Source: Amycolatopsis granulosa
GTDB taxonomy: Bacteria > Actinomycetota > Actinomycetes > Mycobacteriales > Pseudonocardiaceae
Direction of reading: 5' to 3'
Assembly: GCF_011758745.1 (NCBI RefSeq)
Contig: NZ_JAANOV010000001.1
Coordinates: 3,100,001-3,164,000, forward strand
Length of the DNA: 64,000 nucleotides
This document shows positions 23,957-32,825 of this stretch, in pieces. The position numbers were made by a program, and so were the translations under genes. Numbering within the stretch: the first letter of the stretch is position 1; each line of letters starts with the position of its first letter. Below the pieces are notes generated by a model. It made no database searches. It had not been told where the DNA came from and saw only the letters and a program-made list of their open reading frames with translations.

Positions 23957-25123
23957 GTGTTCGATCCTGGTGACCCCGCGTTCCTCGACGATCCGTACCC
24001 GGAGTTCGCCCGACTGCGTGCGCAGGCCCCGGTGCACCAGCACGACGGCCTGGGCCTGGCGATCGCGGTGTCGCACGCGGCGGCCTCGGCGGTGCTGCGG
24101 CACCGCGGGCTGGGCCGGATCTGGACCGACGCGAGCCCGGCCGAGCAGTTCGTGTCGTTCAACCTCCTGCACCGCAACTCCTTGCTGGAGAACGAACCCC
24201 CGGTGCACACCCGCCTGCGCCGGTCGATCTCGTCGGCGTTCGGGCGCGGGCACGTGGAGCGGCTGCGGCCGACGGTCGCGAAGCTCGCCGACGAGCTGGT
24301 CACCGGCCTGGTGAACGACATCGCCGCGCACGGCTCGGCGGACCTGCTCGAGGCGCTCGCCCAGCCGCTGCCGGTCGCGGTGATCTCCGAACTGCTCGAC
24401 GTCCCGGAGGCCGACCGCCCGCGGCTGGTCCCGTGGTCGAACGCGATCGTGAAGATGTACGAGTACGGCCTGCCCGAGTCCGGCCGGGTGGCGGCCGAGC
24501 ACGCGGCGACCGAGTTCGTGGCGTTCCTGCGCGAACTGGCCGGACGGCGCCGGCGGGAACCGGGCGCGGACCTGATCACCGACCTGCTGCACGCCGACCT
24601 CAGCGAGGACGAGGTGGTGGCGACCGCCGTGCTGCTGCTGATGGCCGGTCACGAGGCGACGGTCAACGTGATCGGCAACGGGGTCCGGGCGCTGTTGCGG
24701 CACCCGGACCAGTGGCACCGGCTGCGCGAGGACCCCGGCCTGATGCCGACCGCGGTCGAGGAGCTGATCCGGTTCGACGCGCCGCTCCAGTTGTTCGAGC
24801 GCACCGCGACCGAGGACGTCGAGATCGCCGGGTTCCGGGTGGCCCGCGGCGAGAAGATCGCCGCGCTGCTCGGCGCGGCGGCCCGCGACCCCGAGGTGTT
24901 CGCCGACCCGGACACGCTCGACGTCGGCCGCACCGAAGGGACGCACCTGGGCTTCGGCGCCGGGATCCACTATTGCATCGGTGCGCCGCTGGCGCGGATC
25001 GAGATCGGCGCCGCGCTGTCGGCGCTGGTTCGGCGGCTGCCGGAGCTGCGGCTGGCCGCGGAGCCGCGGCGGCGGCCCGAGTTCGTGATCCGCGGGCTGC
25101 GTAACCTGCCGGTGACGGCCTAA
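23957..25123 (+). CDS. cytochrome P450
   Basis: A 388-residue soluble class I P450. The I-helix oxygen-activation motif is LLLMAGHEATVN (about 229-240), the K-helix ExxR is EELIR, and the haem-binding loop is FGAGIHYCIGAPLAR with the axial Cys340. Such enzymes oxidise small molecules using a ferredoxin and reductase. No ferredoxin gene is adjacent, so redox partners come from elsewhere. The substrate is unknown. The stop overlaps the convergent DUF4328 stop by 4 bp. Confidence 0.95.
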   Translation: MFDPGDPAFLDDPYPEFARLRAQAPVHQHDGLGLAIAVSHAAASAVLRHRGLGRIWTDASPAEQFVSFNLLHRNSLLENEPPVHTRLRRSISSAFGRGHVERLRPTVAKLADELVTGLVNDIAAHGSADLLEALAQPLPVAVISELLDVPEADRPRLVPWSNAIVKMYEYGLPESGRVAAEHAATEFVAFLRELAGRRRREPGADLITDLLHADLSEDEVVATAVLLLMAGHEATVNVIGNGVRALLRHPDQWHRLREDPGLMPTAVEELIRFDAPLQLFERTATEDVEIAGFRVARGEKIAALLGAAARDPEVFADPDTLDVGRTEGTHLGFGAGIHYCIGAPLARIEIGAALSALVRRLPELRLAAEPRRRPEFVIRGLRNLPVTA

Positions 25124-26034
25124 CGAGCGGCGCCGGCCGGACGGGCCGGGCGCAGCGACGGCGCGGGCGCGCCCTTGACCGACCGCACCTGCCACCGGCG
25201 CAACCGGTCGGTGCGGGCCGGGGCGAGCAGGGTCGTCAGGCGGTAGACCAGCACCGCGGTCAGCGCGGCGAGCCCGGCGGCCGAGACGTTCAGCAACCCG
25301 GTGAGCAGCACGCTGTCCGCCATCGCCTGGACGCCGTCCTTGAACCGCCACCCGATGACCAGCAGCATCAGCACCTCGTTCGCGATCCAGGCCGCCCACC
25401 AGGCGAGCACCACCCGGGACGGGCGGGGACGCCGCACGGGCGCGCGGCCGAGGACGAGGTGCTCCAGTTCGGCGAGGATCGACCCGGCCATCACCAGGTT
25501 CACCCCCGGCACCAGGACTCCCGCGACCACCTCGCCCGTGGAGCGGGCCGGCTCCTGCCCGGCGGCCTCCGCGGCGGCGGCGCGTGCGATGAGCAGCCAC
25601 CACAGCGTCGCGCCGAGGCCGAGCAGGCCGAACACGACGGTCAGCAGCGACGCGATGATCTCCAGCGCATCGGAGAACGCCACGGTCGCCGCGTGCAGCG
25701 CGGTGGTGCGGCTGGCCACGAGCAGGGCGTAGCGCCAGAACTCGGCGCCCGCCGCGACGACCGCGAGACCGGTGAGGAACCACAGGATCGTGACCGCGTT
25801 GCGGTGCAGCACCCGCACGCGCTCGACCGGGCTGGGCCAGCCGGACGGCGTGCCGGGCACGGCCGTCGGGACGCGCCAGGCCAGGTGCGGAAAGCCCCAT
25901 CGCGGCGGCACGGGGTACGACGGCGGGCCGTCGTACCGCTCGGCCGGCCGGACCGGTCGTGGCGGGATCGCCCCCGGCGGCGAGCTGGCCACCCAGCGGA
26001 CGCGCGGGCGGTGGGGCCTGGGGGTCGGGTGCAC
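25120..26034 (-). CDS. DUF4328 membrane protein
   Basis: A protein of about 304 residues. A Pro-rich cytoplasmic N-terminus (about 1-75) is followed by a DUF4328 domain with four or five spans, including WFLTGLAVVAAGAEFWRYALL and the conserved VPGVNLVMAGSILAELEH. Function is unknown. GTG 26034 was chosen because it lies 5 bp after the rhodanese stop and is the first in-frame start there; GTG codons slightly further in are possible. Probably co-transcribed with the rhodanese gene. Confidence 0.75.
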   Translation of the reverse strand: MHPTPRPHRPRVRWVASSPPGAIPPRPVRPAERYDGPPSYPVPPRWGFPHLAWRVPTAVPGTPSGWPSPVERVRVLHRNAVTILWFLTGLAVVAAGAEFWRYALLVASRTTALHAATVAFSDALEIIASLLTVVFGLLGLGATLWWLLIARAAAAEAAGQEPARSTGEVVAGVLVPGVNLVMAGSILAELEHLVLGRAPVRRPRPSRVVLAWWAAWIANEVLMLLVIGWRFKDGVQAMADSVLLTGLLNVSAAGLAALTAVLVYRLTTLLAPARTDRLRRWQVRSVKGAPAPSLRPARPAGAAR

Positions 26035-26039
26035 GGCGA

Positions 26040-26390
26040 CTACAGGACCTGCGGCGGCCCGTCGTGCTCGCCGACGACCGGGCGGCCTTCGGTCTCCCAC
26101 GACTTCATGCCGCCGGCCACGTTGATCGCGTCCCAGCCGCTCGCGTTGAGCCACGCCGTGGCCCGCGCCGAGCGGCCACCGGTGCGGCACACCACGTAGA
26201 GCGGTTTGTCGTCGGGCAGCTGGGCCAGTTCGTCGGTGCGCGCAGGCAGCTCGCCGAGCGGGATGTGCACCGCGCCCGGGGCGTGGCCGGCGTCCCACTC
26301 GTCCTGCTCGCGCACGTCGAGCAGCACCAGCCCGTCGGCGGGCAGCTCGGACACGGATGCGGTCGGAATGTCACCTGGGTGCACGTTCAC
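26040..26390 (-). CDS. rhodanese-like sulfurtransferase
   Basis: A 116-residue single-domain rhodanese. LLDVREQDEWDAGHAPGAVHIPLGEL is the N-terminal Cdc25/rhodanese signature. The active-site loop VVCRTGGRSARA supplies the catalytic Cys at about residue 68. GGMKSWETEGRPV closes the domain. These proteins transfer sulfane sulfur as persulfide; the acceptor is unknown. It is the first gene of a two-gene unit with the DUF4328 gene. Confidence 0.92.
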   Translation of the reverse strand: MNVHPGDIPTASVSELPADGLVLLDVREQDEWDAGHAPGAVHIPLGELPARTDELAQLPDDKPLYVVCRTGGRSARATAWLNASGWDAINVAGGMKSWETEGRPVVGEHDGPPQVL

Positions 26391-26431
26391 ATCCTGACAC
26401 GCGCCCGCATGAACTGCACGTGAGCCCGAGA

Positions 26432-26463
26432 AAGGGCCACCCCCGGCGCCGGAGGTGGCCCTT
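26432..26463 (-). terminator. terminator after the actP operon
   Basis: AAGGGCCACC and GGTGGCCCTT form a perfect 10-bp stem around a 12-base GC-rich loop, 36 bases after the actP stop. Confidence 0.7.
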
Positions 26464-26498
26464 CTCGCAAGCAGCCCGGACCGCTCAGCGCGGCAGGC

Positions 26499-28109
26499 TC
26501 AGTGCGCGCTCGCCTTCTCGGCGTGGGCGCCGGTGAGCGAACGGACCTCCATTTCGGCGTACTTCTCGTCGTTGCGTTCCCTGGACAGGACCGTGCCGAG
26601 GAAACCGAGCAGGAACGACGCCGGGATGGACACCAGGCCCGGGTTCTCCAGGGGGAACCAGTGGAAGTCCACACCCTTGATCATCGGCTTCGCGCCACCG
26701 GACACGGCGGGCGAGAAGACGATCAGCACGATCGTGATGACCAGCCCGCCGTGCATGCTCCACAGCGCGCCCGCGGTGTTGAAGCGCTTCCAGAACAGCG
26801 AGTACAGCAGGGTCGGCAGGTTCGCCGAGGCCGCCACCGCGAAGGCCAGCGCGACCAGGAAGGCCACGTTCTGGTTCTTCGCGAGAATCCCGCCGACGAT
26901 GGCCAGCGCACCGATCACCAGCGCGGTGATGCGGGCCACCCGCACCTCGGCGTGCTTGCTGTCCACCCGGCCCTTCTTGATCACGTTGGCGTACACGTCG
27001 TGCGCGAAGGACGCCGACGCGGTGATGGTCAGGCCGGCGACGACCGCGAGGATCGTGGCGAACGCGACCGCGGAGATGAACCCGAGCAGCACCGGGCCGC
27101 CCAGTTCGAGCGCCAGCAGCGGGGCCGCCGAGTTCGTCGTGCCGGGCGCCTTGCTGATCTTCTCCGGCCCGACCAGCGCGCCCGCACCGTAGCCGAGCAC
27201 CAGCGTGAACAGGTAGAAGATGCCGATCAGGACGATCGCCCAGACGACGGACTTCCGGGCGTCCTTGGCCGTCGGCACCGTGTAGAAGCGCATCAGCACG
27301 TGCGGCAGACCGGCGGTGCCCAGCACCAGCGCGATGCCCAGGGACAGGAAGTCGAGCTTGCTGGTCCCGGTCTTGCCGTACTGCTTGCCCGGGTCGAGCA
27401 GCGCCGCACCGGTCTTGCCGCCCTTGTCCACGGCACCCTGGAGGAGGTGCGAGAAGTTGAACCCGAACTTGCCGAGCACCCACAGGGTCATCGCCAGCGC
27501 GCCGAGGACCAGCAGCACCGCCTTGATGATCTGCACCCAGGTGGTGCCCTTCATGCCGCCGATCAGCACGTACACGATCATCAGCACGCCGACGACCGCG
27601 ATCACCAGGTTCTGGCCCCACTCGCCGGTGATGCCGAGCAGCAGGTTCACCAGTCCACCGGCACCCGCCATCTGCGCGAGCAGGTAGAAGAACGACACCG
27701 CGAGCGTGGACACCGCCGCGGCCGCCCGGATCGGCCGCTGCCGCATGCGGAACGCCACCACGTCGCCGAGGGTGAACTTGCCGGTGTTGCGCAGCAGCTC
27801 GGCGACCAGCAGCAGCGCGACCAGCCACGCGACGAGGAACCCGATGGAGTAGAGGAACCCGTCGTAGCCGTTGACCGCGATCGCACCCGCGATGCCGAGG
27901 AACGACGCCGCGGACAGGTAGTCGCCGGAGATCGCGATGCCGTTCTGCGGGCCGGTGAACGAGCGGCCGGCCGCGTAGTAGTCGGAGGCGGTCCGCGTGT
28001 TGCGGCTGGCCCGGAACACGATCACGAGCGTGATCGCCACGAAGATCGCGAAGATGATGATGTTCAGCGTCGGGTTGCTGCCCTCGACGCCGGCCGCCAG
28101 TGCCGTCAC
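26499..28109 (-). CDS. actP: cation/acetate symporter
   Basis: A 536-residue sodium:solute symporter with 13 expected spans. GISGDYLSAASFLGIAGAIA-type sequence (about 58-78) and LGTAGLPHVLMRFYTVPTAKDARKSV are diagnostic of the ActP/MctC subfamily, which takes up acetate, pyruvate or propionate with a cation. It overlaps the upstream DUF485 gene by 4 bp (ATGA), the usual yjcH-actP pairing. The operon promoter carries direct repeats that could bind the LytTR regulator encoded 3 kb downstream. Confidence 0.93.
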   Translation of the reverse strand: MTALAAGVEGSNPTLNIIIFAIFVAITLVIVFRASRNTRTASDYYAAGRSFTGPQNGIAISGDYLSAASFLGIAGAIAVNGYDGFLYSIGFLVAWLVALLLVAELLRNTGKFTLGDVVAFRMRQRPIRAAAAVSTLAVSFFYLLAQMAGAGGLVNLLLGITGEWGQNLVIAVVGVLMIVYVLIGGMKGTTWVQIIKAVLLVLGALAMTLWVLGKFGFNFSHLLQGAVDKGGKTGAALLDPGKQYGKTGTSKLDFLSLGIALVLGTAGLPHVLMRFYTVPTAKDARKSVVWAIVLIGIFYLFTLVLGYGAGALVGPEKISKAPGTTNSAAPLLALELGGPVLLGFISAVAFATILAVVAGLTITASASFAHDVYANVIKKGRVDSKHAEVRVARITALVIGALAIVGGILAKNQNVAFLVALAFAVAASANLPTLLYSLFWKRFNTAGALWSMHGGLVITIVLIVFSPAVSGGAKPMIKGVDFHWFPLENPGLVSIPASFLLGFLGTVLSRERNDEKYAEMEVRSLTGAHAEKASAH

Positions 28110-28456
28110 CGGGCGCCTCCTTCGATCTCGCCGCGGATCTTGTCGGCGACCGGGTCGAGCCTGCGGTTGGCGTACCGCACGTAGAGGCCGGTGATGAGGA
28201 ACGTCGACACGAACTGCAGCAGACCGATGAGCAGACCGACGTTGAAGTTGCCGACCAGCTTCGCCGACATGAAGCCGTGGGCGTAGTCGGCGAGCAGGAC
28301 GTAGACGAGGTACCAGACGAGGAAGAGGACGGTCATCGGGAAGACGAAGGTCCGCAACCTCTTGCGGAGCAAGGCGAACTCGGGGCTCGCCTGCACCTTC
28401 TGCCAGGTGTCACCCGGACCCGTCTCGTCGACGAGGTCCTGGTCGCTGGTGCTCAC
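28106..28456 (-). CDS. DUF485 membrane protein (YjcH-like)
   Basis: A 116-residue protein with two spans. WQKVQASPEFALLRKRLRTFVFP, LVWYLVYVLLADYAHGFM and VGNFNVGLLIGLLQFVSTFLI match DUF485. Such proteins are nearly always encoded just before ActP-type symporters and are thought to assist them. First gene of the actP operon, with an AT-richer promoter region upstream. Confidence 0.9.
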   Translation of the reverse strand: MSTSDQDLVDETGPGDTWQKVQASPEFALLRKRLRTFVFPMTVLFLVWYLVYVLLADYAHGFMSAKLVGNFNVGLLIGLLQFVSTFLITGLYVRYANRRLDPVADKIRGEIEGGAR

Positions 28457-28509
28457 GGGACAACCTCCCTGTCCATGATCACTACCTCTTCCGATGTGTG
28501 GTGCGGGTA

Positions 28510-28586
28510 GATCTTGCCGTGAAACGTGAGGCTTGTTGTTAATCCTTTTGGATGAATGATCTTACGGAGAGTTGAAGATCTTACGC
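28510..28586 (-). promoter_or_regulatory. direct repeats before the actP operon, candidate LytTR sites
   Basis: Read on the operon strand, CGTAAGATC occurs at 28585-28577 and 28566-28558, 10 bases apart (19-bp centre spacing). A variant, CGGCAAGATC, lies at 28519-28510. LytTR-domain regulators typically bind two direct ~9-bp repeats separated by 10-13 bp. The repeats lie 54-130 bp upstream of the DUF485 start in the 277-bp gap 28457-28733, which holds no gene. Confidence 0.5.
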
Positions 28587-28733
28587 CGGTTTAACGAGGG
28601 AATGTCCAGTTCTTGGCCGACCAAAGAGGAACAGCTCGCGGAATAGGCCAACCGAAGGTAAAGAGAACCGCCGAAAAGGCCAAACTCGTGGGTGACGTGG
28701 CACCACCCGGGTGGGCACCTGCCGGAGCACCAG

Positions 28734-30515
28734 CTACTTGCGGTGCCTGCCCCGGCCCATCCGCACCCGCTCCTCCGCCTGCCCGAACCGCGCGACGGCG
28801 CGGTCCCGCATGAAGCCCAGCCGGTCCGGGGCGTGCAGGCGCAACATGATCGGGTTGACGTCCGCCGGTTTGCCGTTCGGCGTGGCGAGGCTGACCAGGA
28901 TCGTCACGACGAACGCCACCGGCACGGTGATCAGCGCCGGCTGGTCGGCGAACCACGGCACCGGGTCGCCGGTGAAGCGGCTCACCATCTCGACGGCCAG
29001 CGCACCGAGCACCAGACCACCGCCGATGATCATCCCGGCCATCGCGCCCGGCCAGGTCAGCCCGCGCCACCACACGCCGAGCAGCAGCAGGGGCGAGAAC
29101 GTCGACGCGGCGAGCGCGAACGACATCCCGACGCTCAGCGACAGGTCGTTCGGCCGCAGCACCAGCGCGAGCGCGAACGGAACCAGCCCGACCACCCCGG
29201 CGGCGATGCGGAAGTCCAGCACCCGGCCCTTCGACAGGTCCGTGGACACCACCCCGGCGAGGCTCACCAGCAGCCCCGACGACGTGGACAGGAACGCCGC
29301 GAACGCCCCGGCCAGCACGACCGCGCCGAGCACCTGCCCGGCCACCCCCGGCACCATCGCCGACGGCAGCCGCAGCACCGCCGCGTCGGTCTGGCCGGTC
29401 ACCAGCAGCTCCGGCACGTACATCCGGGACAACGCACCGAGGATGATCGGGAACAGGTAGAACAACCCGAGCAGCAACAGGACGTGCAGCGTGGTCCGGC
29501 GCGCCGCCCGGCCGTCCGGGTTGGTGTAGAAGCGGACCAGCACGTGCGGCAGCCCCATCGTGCCGAGGAACGTCGCGAAGATCAGCGAGTACGTCTGGAG
29601 CAGGTCCGCGAGGCCACCCGACCCGGGCCGCAGCCAGTCGCTGTTGGCGGCCTTCGCGTCGCTGACCGTCGGCACCGGCGTGCCCGCCGGGAACCGCACC
29701 CGCGTGCCCTGGCTCAGCCGCTGCGCCGAACCCTGCACCCAGATCTCCGCGTGCTCGGCCGCCGCGCCCGCGGGCCGCACCGCGACCTGCGTCAGCGTAC
29801 CGACCTCGAACGTGACGTCGGTGCGGATGTCCACAGTGGTCTCGGCGCCGAACACCGGCGGCGCGGGCGAGCCGAGCGAGCCCGCCGGGCCGGGGTTGCC
29901 GCCGGCGAGGAACACCCCGCACAACGCGAACGCCGGCAGCGCGATCGCGAACAGCTTGAGCCAGTACTGGAACGCCTGCACCACGGTGATCGCCCGCATA
30001 CCGCCGGCGATGACGTTGATGCCGACCAGCGCGAACACCGTGACCGCGCCGACCCAGCCGGGCACCGACAGCACGGTCGTCAGGGCCAGCCCGGCGCCCT
30101 GCAACTGCGGGACCATGTAGAGGATCCCGATGAACACCACGAAGAACGTGCCGCACCGGCGCAACGCGACCGACCCGAGCCGCGCCTCCAGGAAATCCGG
30201 CAACGTGTAGGCACCCGAGCGGCGCAACGGCGCCGCCACGAACAACATCAGCGCCAGGTAGCCCGCGGCGAAACCGATCGGGAACCACAACCCGTCGGCG
30301 CCCTCCTTGAGGATGATCCCCGCGATGCCGAGGAACGACGCGGCCGACAGGTACTCACCGGAGATCGCGGCCGCGTTGCGGCGCGAACGAACCGTGCGGC
30401 GGGCGACCAGGAAGTCGTGCGTGGTGTTGGCGAACCGGGACGAGCGGTGACCCAGGTAGAAGGTCAGCGCGGCGACGGTCGCGATGCCGCTCAGCGCCCA
30501 CGGGTTCAACTGCAC
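28734..30515 (-). CDS. second sodium:solute symporter family transporter
   Basis: A 593-residue SSS permease related to ActP: AAISGEYLSAASFLGIAGII, GGMRAITVVQAFQYWLKLF and LGTMGLPHVLVRFYTNPDGR. It has an unusual extra-membrane insert of about 90 residues (about 215-300, beta-rich, TTVDIRTDVTFEVGTL) between core spans, which ActP lacks. The likely substrate is a short monocarboxylate. It is downstream of a two-span membrane protein and the LytTR gene on the same strand and probably shares their transcript. Confidence 0.88.
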   Translation of the reverse strand: MQLNPWALSGIATVAALTFYLGHRSSRFANTTHDFLVARRTVRSRRNAAAISGEYLSAASFLGIAGIILKEGADGLWFPIGFAAGYLALMLFVAAPLRRSGAYTLPDFLEARLGSVALRRCGTFFVVFIGILYMVPQLQGAGLALTTVLSVPGWVGAVTVFALVGINVIAGGMRAITVVQAFQYWLKLFAIALPAFALCGVFLAGGNPGPAGSLGSPAPPVFGAETTVDIRTDVTFEVGTLTQVAVRPAGAAAEHAEIWVQGSAQRLSQGTRVRFPAGTPVPTVSDAKAANSDWLRPGSGGLADLLQTYSLIFATFLGTMGLPHVLVRFYTNPDGRAARRTTLHVLLLLGLFYLFPIILGALSRMYVPELLVTGQTDAAVLRLPSAMVPGVAGQVLGAVVLAGAFAAFLSTSSGLLVSLAGVVSTDLSKGRVLDFRIAAGVVGLVPFALALVLRPNDLSLSVGMSFALAASTFSPLLLLGVWWRGLTWPGAMAGMIIGGGLVLGALAVEMVSRFTGDPVPWFADQPALITVPVAFVVTILVSLATPNGKPADVNPIMLRLHAPDRLGFMRDRAVARFGQAEERVRMGRGRHRK

Positions 30516-30558
30516 GATCCGGATTGTCCCCTGCTCCGCGACCGGGCCGGCATGCCGG

Positions 30559-31056
30559 TCACGACTCGATCATGTCCACGAAGTCCCGCTCGTGCCGCTC
30601 GGCCAGCTGGTTGTAGACCAGGCCCGCGAGCAGCAGCAACGGGAACGGCAGCAGCCCCAGCAACAGCCACGCCAGCGGCACCCCGACCACGCGCAGCGCG
30701 GCGAAGCCCGGCCACACGTAGAAGGCGACCGGCAGCGCGCCGAGCACCACCAGCACCAGCACGCTCAGCCCGATCGCGGTCCGCAGCTGGTGCTTGACCA
30801 GGTCGCGGATCAGCACCTCGCCCCAGCTGGTCTGCTGCTCCAGCTCCAGGCGCGCTCGCAGCGTCGGCGTGCTCCGCCGCGACCGGGGATCGGCCAGCAC
30901 GACCCGCTGGCGCTTCGGCGGCTTCGCCGGCTCGGACGCCGGCTCCGGCGGCGGCACCGCCGGGACCGGCTCCACCGACGCCGGCTGGTAGCTCTTGCCC
31001 AGCGTCGGATCCGGTTCCCGCACCCCGTCGACGCGGCCGTAGAAGTCCTCGGTCAT
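30559..31056 (-). CDS. two-span membrane protein coupled to the symporter
   Basis: A 165-residue protein. The cytoplasmic N-terminal 85 residues are Pro-rich (PASVEPVPAVPPPEPASEPAK), followed by two spans (LSVLVLVVLGALPVAFYVW and WLLLGLLPFPLLLLAGLVY). Its size, topology and position before a symporter parallel DUF485/ActP, so it may be the accessory subunit of the second symporter. It overlaps the LytTR gene by 4 bp (ATGA). No Pfam family recognised. Confidence 0.75.
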   Translation of the reverse strand: MTEDFYGRVDGVREPDPTLGKSYQPASVEPVPAVPPPEPASEPAKPPKRQRVVLADPRSRRSTPTLRARLELEQQTSWGEVLIRDLVKHQLRTAIGLSVLVLVVLGALPVAFYVWPGFAALRVVGVPLAWLLLGLLPFPLLLLAGLVYNQLAERHERDFVDMIES

Positions 31057-31877
31057 CGACCACCCGTGAGGCGGTCCTTGAGCTCACGGGTGTGCCGCCG
31101 GGAGACCGGGAGCAGCTTCTCCTCGTTGCCGATCACGACCTGGTAGCCACCCTGACCCATGCGCAGCTCGGTGATCAGGTTCAGCGCGACGAGGAACGAC
31201 CGGTGGATCCGCACGAACCCGGCCTTCTCCCAGCGTTCCTCGAGCTGGGTCAGCGGGATGCGGACCAGGTGACTGCTGCCGTCCTTGGTGAACAGGCGCG
31301 CGTAGTCGCCCTGCGCCTCGACCCAGCGCACCGACGAGCGCGGCACCAGCTTCGTGGTCCCGGCGAGCTCGACCGGGATCACCTCGTCGTCGTCGGGCGC
31401 GGCGGGCGCGGCGGCACCCGGACCCGGCGGCGCGACCGTCTTCAGCTTCTCCAGGACCCGGTCGACCGCCCGGTCCAGCCGGTGCTGGTTGCACGGCTTC
31501 AGCAGGTAGTCGACGGCACCCAGGTCGAACGCGTTGACGGCCTCGTGGGCGTGCCCGGTGACGAACACCAGCACCGGCGCGGGGTTGAGCGCCGAGAACA
31601 CGCGCGCCATCTCCATCCCGGACAGCCCGGGCATCTGCAGGTCGGCGAACACCGCGTCGATCGCGGGCAATCCCCGGTCCTTGCGCTCACGCAGCTCCGG
31701 ATCGTCCGACGCGAGCAGGCGCAGCGCCTCCGCCGCGTCCACCGCCTTGAACACCCGGCCGATGTGCGGGTTGTTCCGCAGCGTGTCGACCAGCAGGTTC
31801 AACCCGTGCGGCTCGTCGTCCACGGCCAGGACGAGGAGTCTTCTGGTGTCTTGTTGCGCACTCACAGTGACTCGCAT
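31053..31877 (-). CDS. LytTR-family response regulator
   Basis: A 274-residue regulator. The receiver begins LVLAVDDEPHGLNLLVDTL, carries the phospho-acceptor Asp in DAVFADLQMPGLSG and the Lys in VDYLLKPCNQHRLDRAV. The C-terminal LytTR DNA-binding domain runs from VRWVEAQGDYARLFTKDG to RIHRSFLVALNLI. Such regulators pair with LytS-type kinases; in E. coli BtsSR and YpdAB sense pyruvate and induce transporters. The start was set at ATG 31877 rather than the GTG nine bases upstream. The partner kinase lies upstream beyond the S49 peptidase gene. Confidence 0.9.
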   Translation of the reverse strand: MRVTVSAQQDTRRLLVLAVDDEPHGLNLLVDTLRNNPHIGRVFKAVDAAEALRLLASDDPELRERKDRGLPAIDAVFADLQMPGLSGMEMARVFSALNPAPVLVFVTGHAHEAVNAFDLGAVDYLLKPCNQHRLDRAVDRVLEKLKTVAPPGPGAAAPAAPDDDEVIPVELAGTTKLVPRSSVRWVEAQGDYARLFTKDGSSHLVRIPLTQLEERWEKAGFVRIHRSFLVALNLITELRMGQGGYQVVIGNEEKLLPVSRRHTRELKDRLTGGR

Positions 31878-31973
31878 CCTGCCCACTGCCGGGTGCGATG
31901 TCCATACCGCGAATGAATGTTGAACCGGGCCCGGCCGGCGGTGCGAGTTGCCCGCGGGACGACGCGCAAGGCC

Positions 31974-32825
31974 TCAAATCCCGTAGCGGGACCAGGCCAC
32001 GCGTTGTGCGACCGCGTCCAGGAGCGCGTGGGCGGCCGCCGGTGCGCCGAGGCCCAGCCGCGCGAGCAGCGGCTTCTTCGGCTCGGCGATGGTGATCTCG
32101 GCGTCCGGGTAGCGCTGCTCGACGATCTCCCGCAGGTTGCCGATCCCGTCGACCAGGCCGAGGTCGACGGCCTTCGCGCCGAGCCACACGTCACCGGAGA
32201 ACAGCTCCTCGGTGTCGGTCAGCCGGCCACCGCGGCGTTCCCGCACCCAGTCCACGAACATCTCGTGCAGCTGGGCGTGCATCTTCTTCAGCCACTCGAC
32301 GTCCTCCGGCTTCTCCGGGGCGAAGGGGTCGAGCCGCTTCTTGTTCTCCCCCGCCGTGTGCACGCGCCGCTCGATGCCGAACCGCTCCAGTAGACCGGTG
32401 AACCCGAAGCCGCCGCTGATCACCCCGATCGAGCCGACCATCGACGTGCGGTGGGCGTAGATCTCGTCCGCCGCGCAGGCCAGCCAGTAGCCGCCGGACG
32501 CCGCGACGTCCTCGCAGAACGCCAGCACCGGCACGCCCGGCTTCTTCGCCGCCAGCTGGCGGATGCGCTCGGCGACCAGCCCGGACTGGGTCGGCGCACC
32601 CCCCGGCGAGTTGATCAGCAACGCGACCGCCTTGAGCCGGTCGTGGTCGAACGCCCGGGTCAGCGCCGATTCGACGGCCGCGAGGTTGATGGTGCCGCGG
32701 GCCAGCGGCGAGGGCGTCGGCGTGATCACCCCGTGCAGCTTGACGACCGCCACCACGTCCTTGCGGTCGCCCCGGTCGCCGATGCGCGGGATCCTGCTGG
32801 TCAGCCTGTCGGTCACGCTGGTCAT
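31974..32825 (-). CDS. sppA: S49-family signal-peptide-peptidase-like protease
   Basis: A 283-residue single-domain S49 peptidase. VAVVKLHGVITPTPSPLARG, LLINSPGGAPTQSGLVAERI, and the Ser-bearing AASGGYWLACAADEIYAH are typical. The general-base Lys is likely in AGENKKRLDPF. No membrane anchor is evident, unlike classical SppA, so it may act at the inner face or as a tetrameric sohB-like enzyme. Its start overlaps the kinase stop by 4 bp, placing a protease inside a LytS-LytTR operon, which is unusual. Confidence 0.88.
   Translation of the reverse strand: MTSVTDRLTSRIPRIGDRGDRKDVVAVVKLHGVITPTPSPLARGTINLAAVESALTRAFDHDRLKAVALLINSPGGAPTQSGLVAERIRQLAAKKPGVPVLAFCEDVAASGGYWLACAADEIYAHRTSMVGSIGVISGGFGFTGLLERFGIERRVHTAGENKKRLDPFAPEKPEDVEWLKKMHAQLHEMFVDWVRERRGGRLTDTEELFSGDVWLGAKAVDLGLVDGIGNLREIVEQRYPDAEITIAEPKKPLLARLGLGAPAAAHALLDAVAQRVAWSRYGI

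Noticed and set aside
26502-28184. A 560-residue plus-strand frame over actP
   Set aside because: Gln/Arg/His-rich shadow of the symporter gene; the minus-strand reading has full family motifs.
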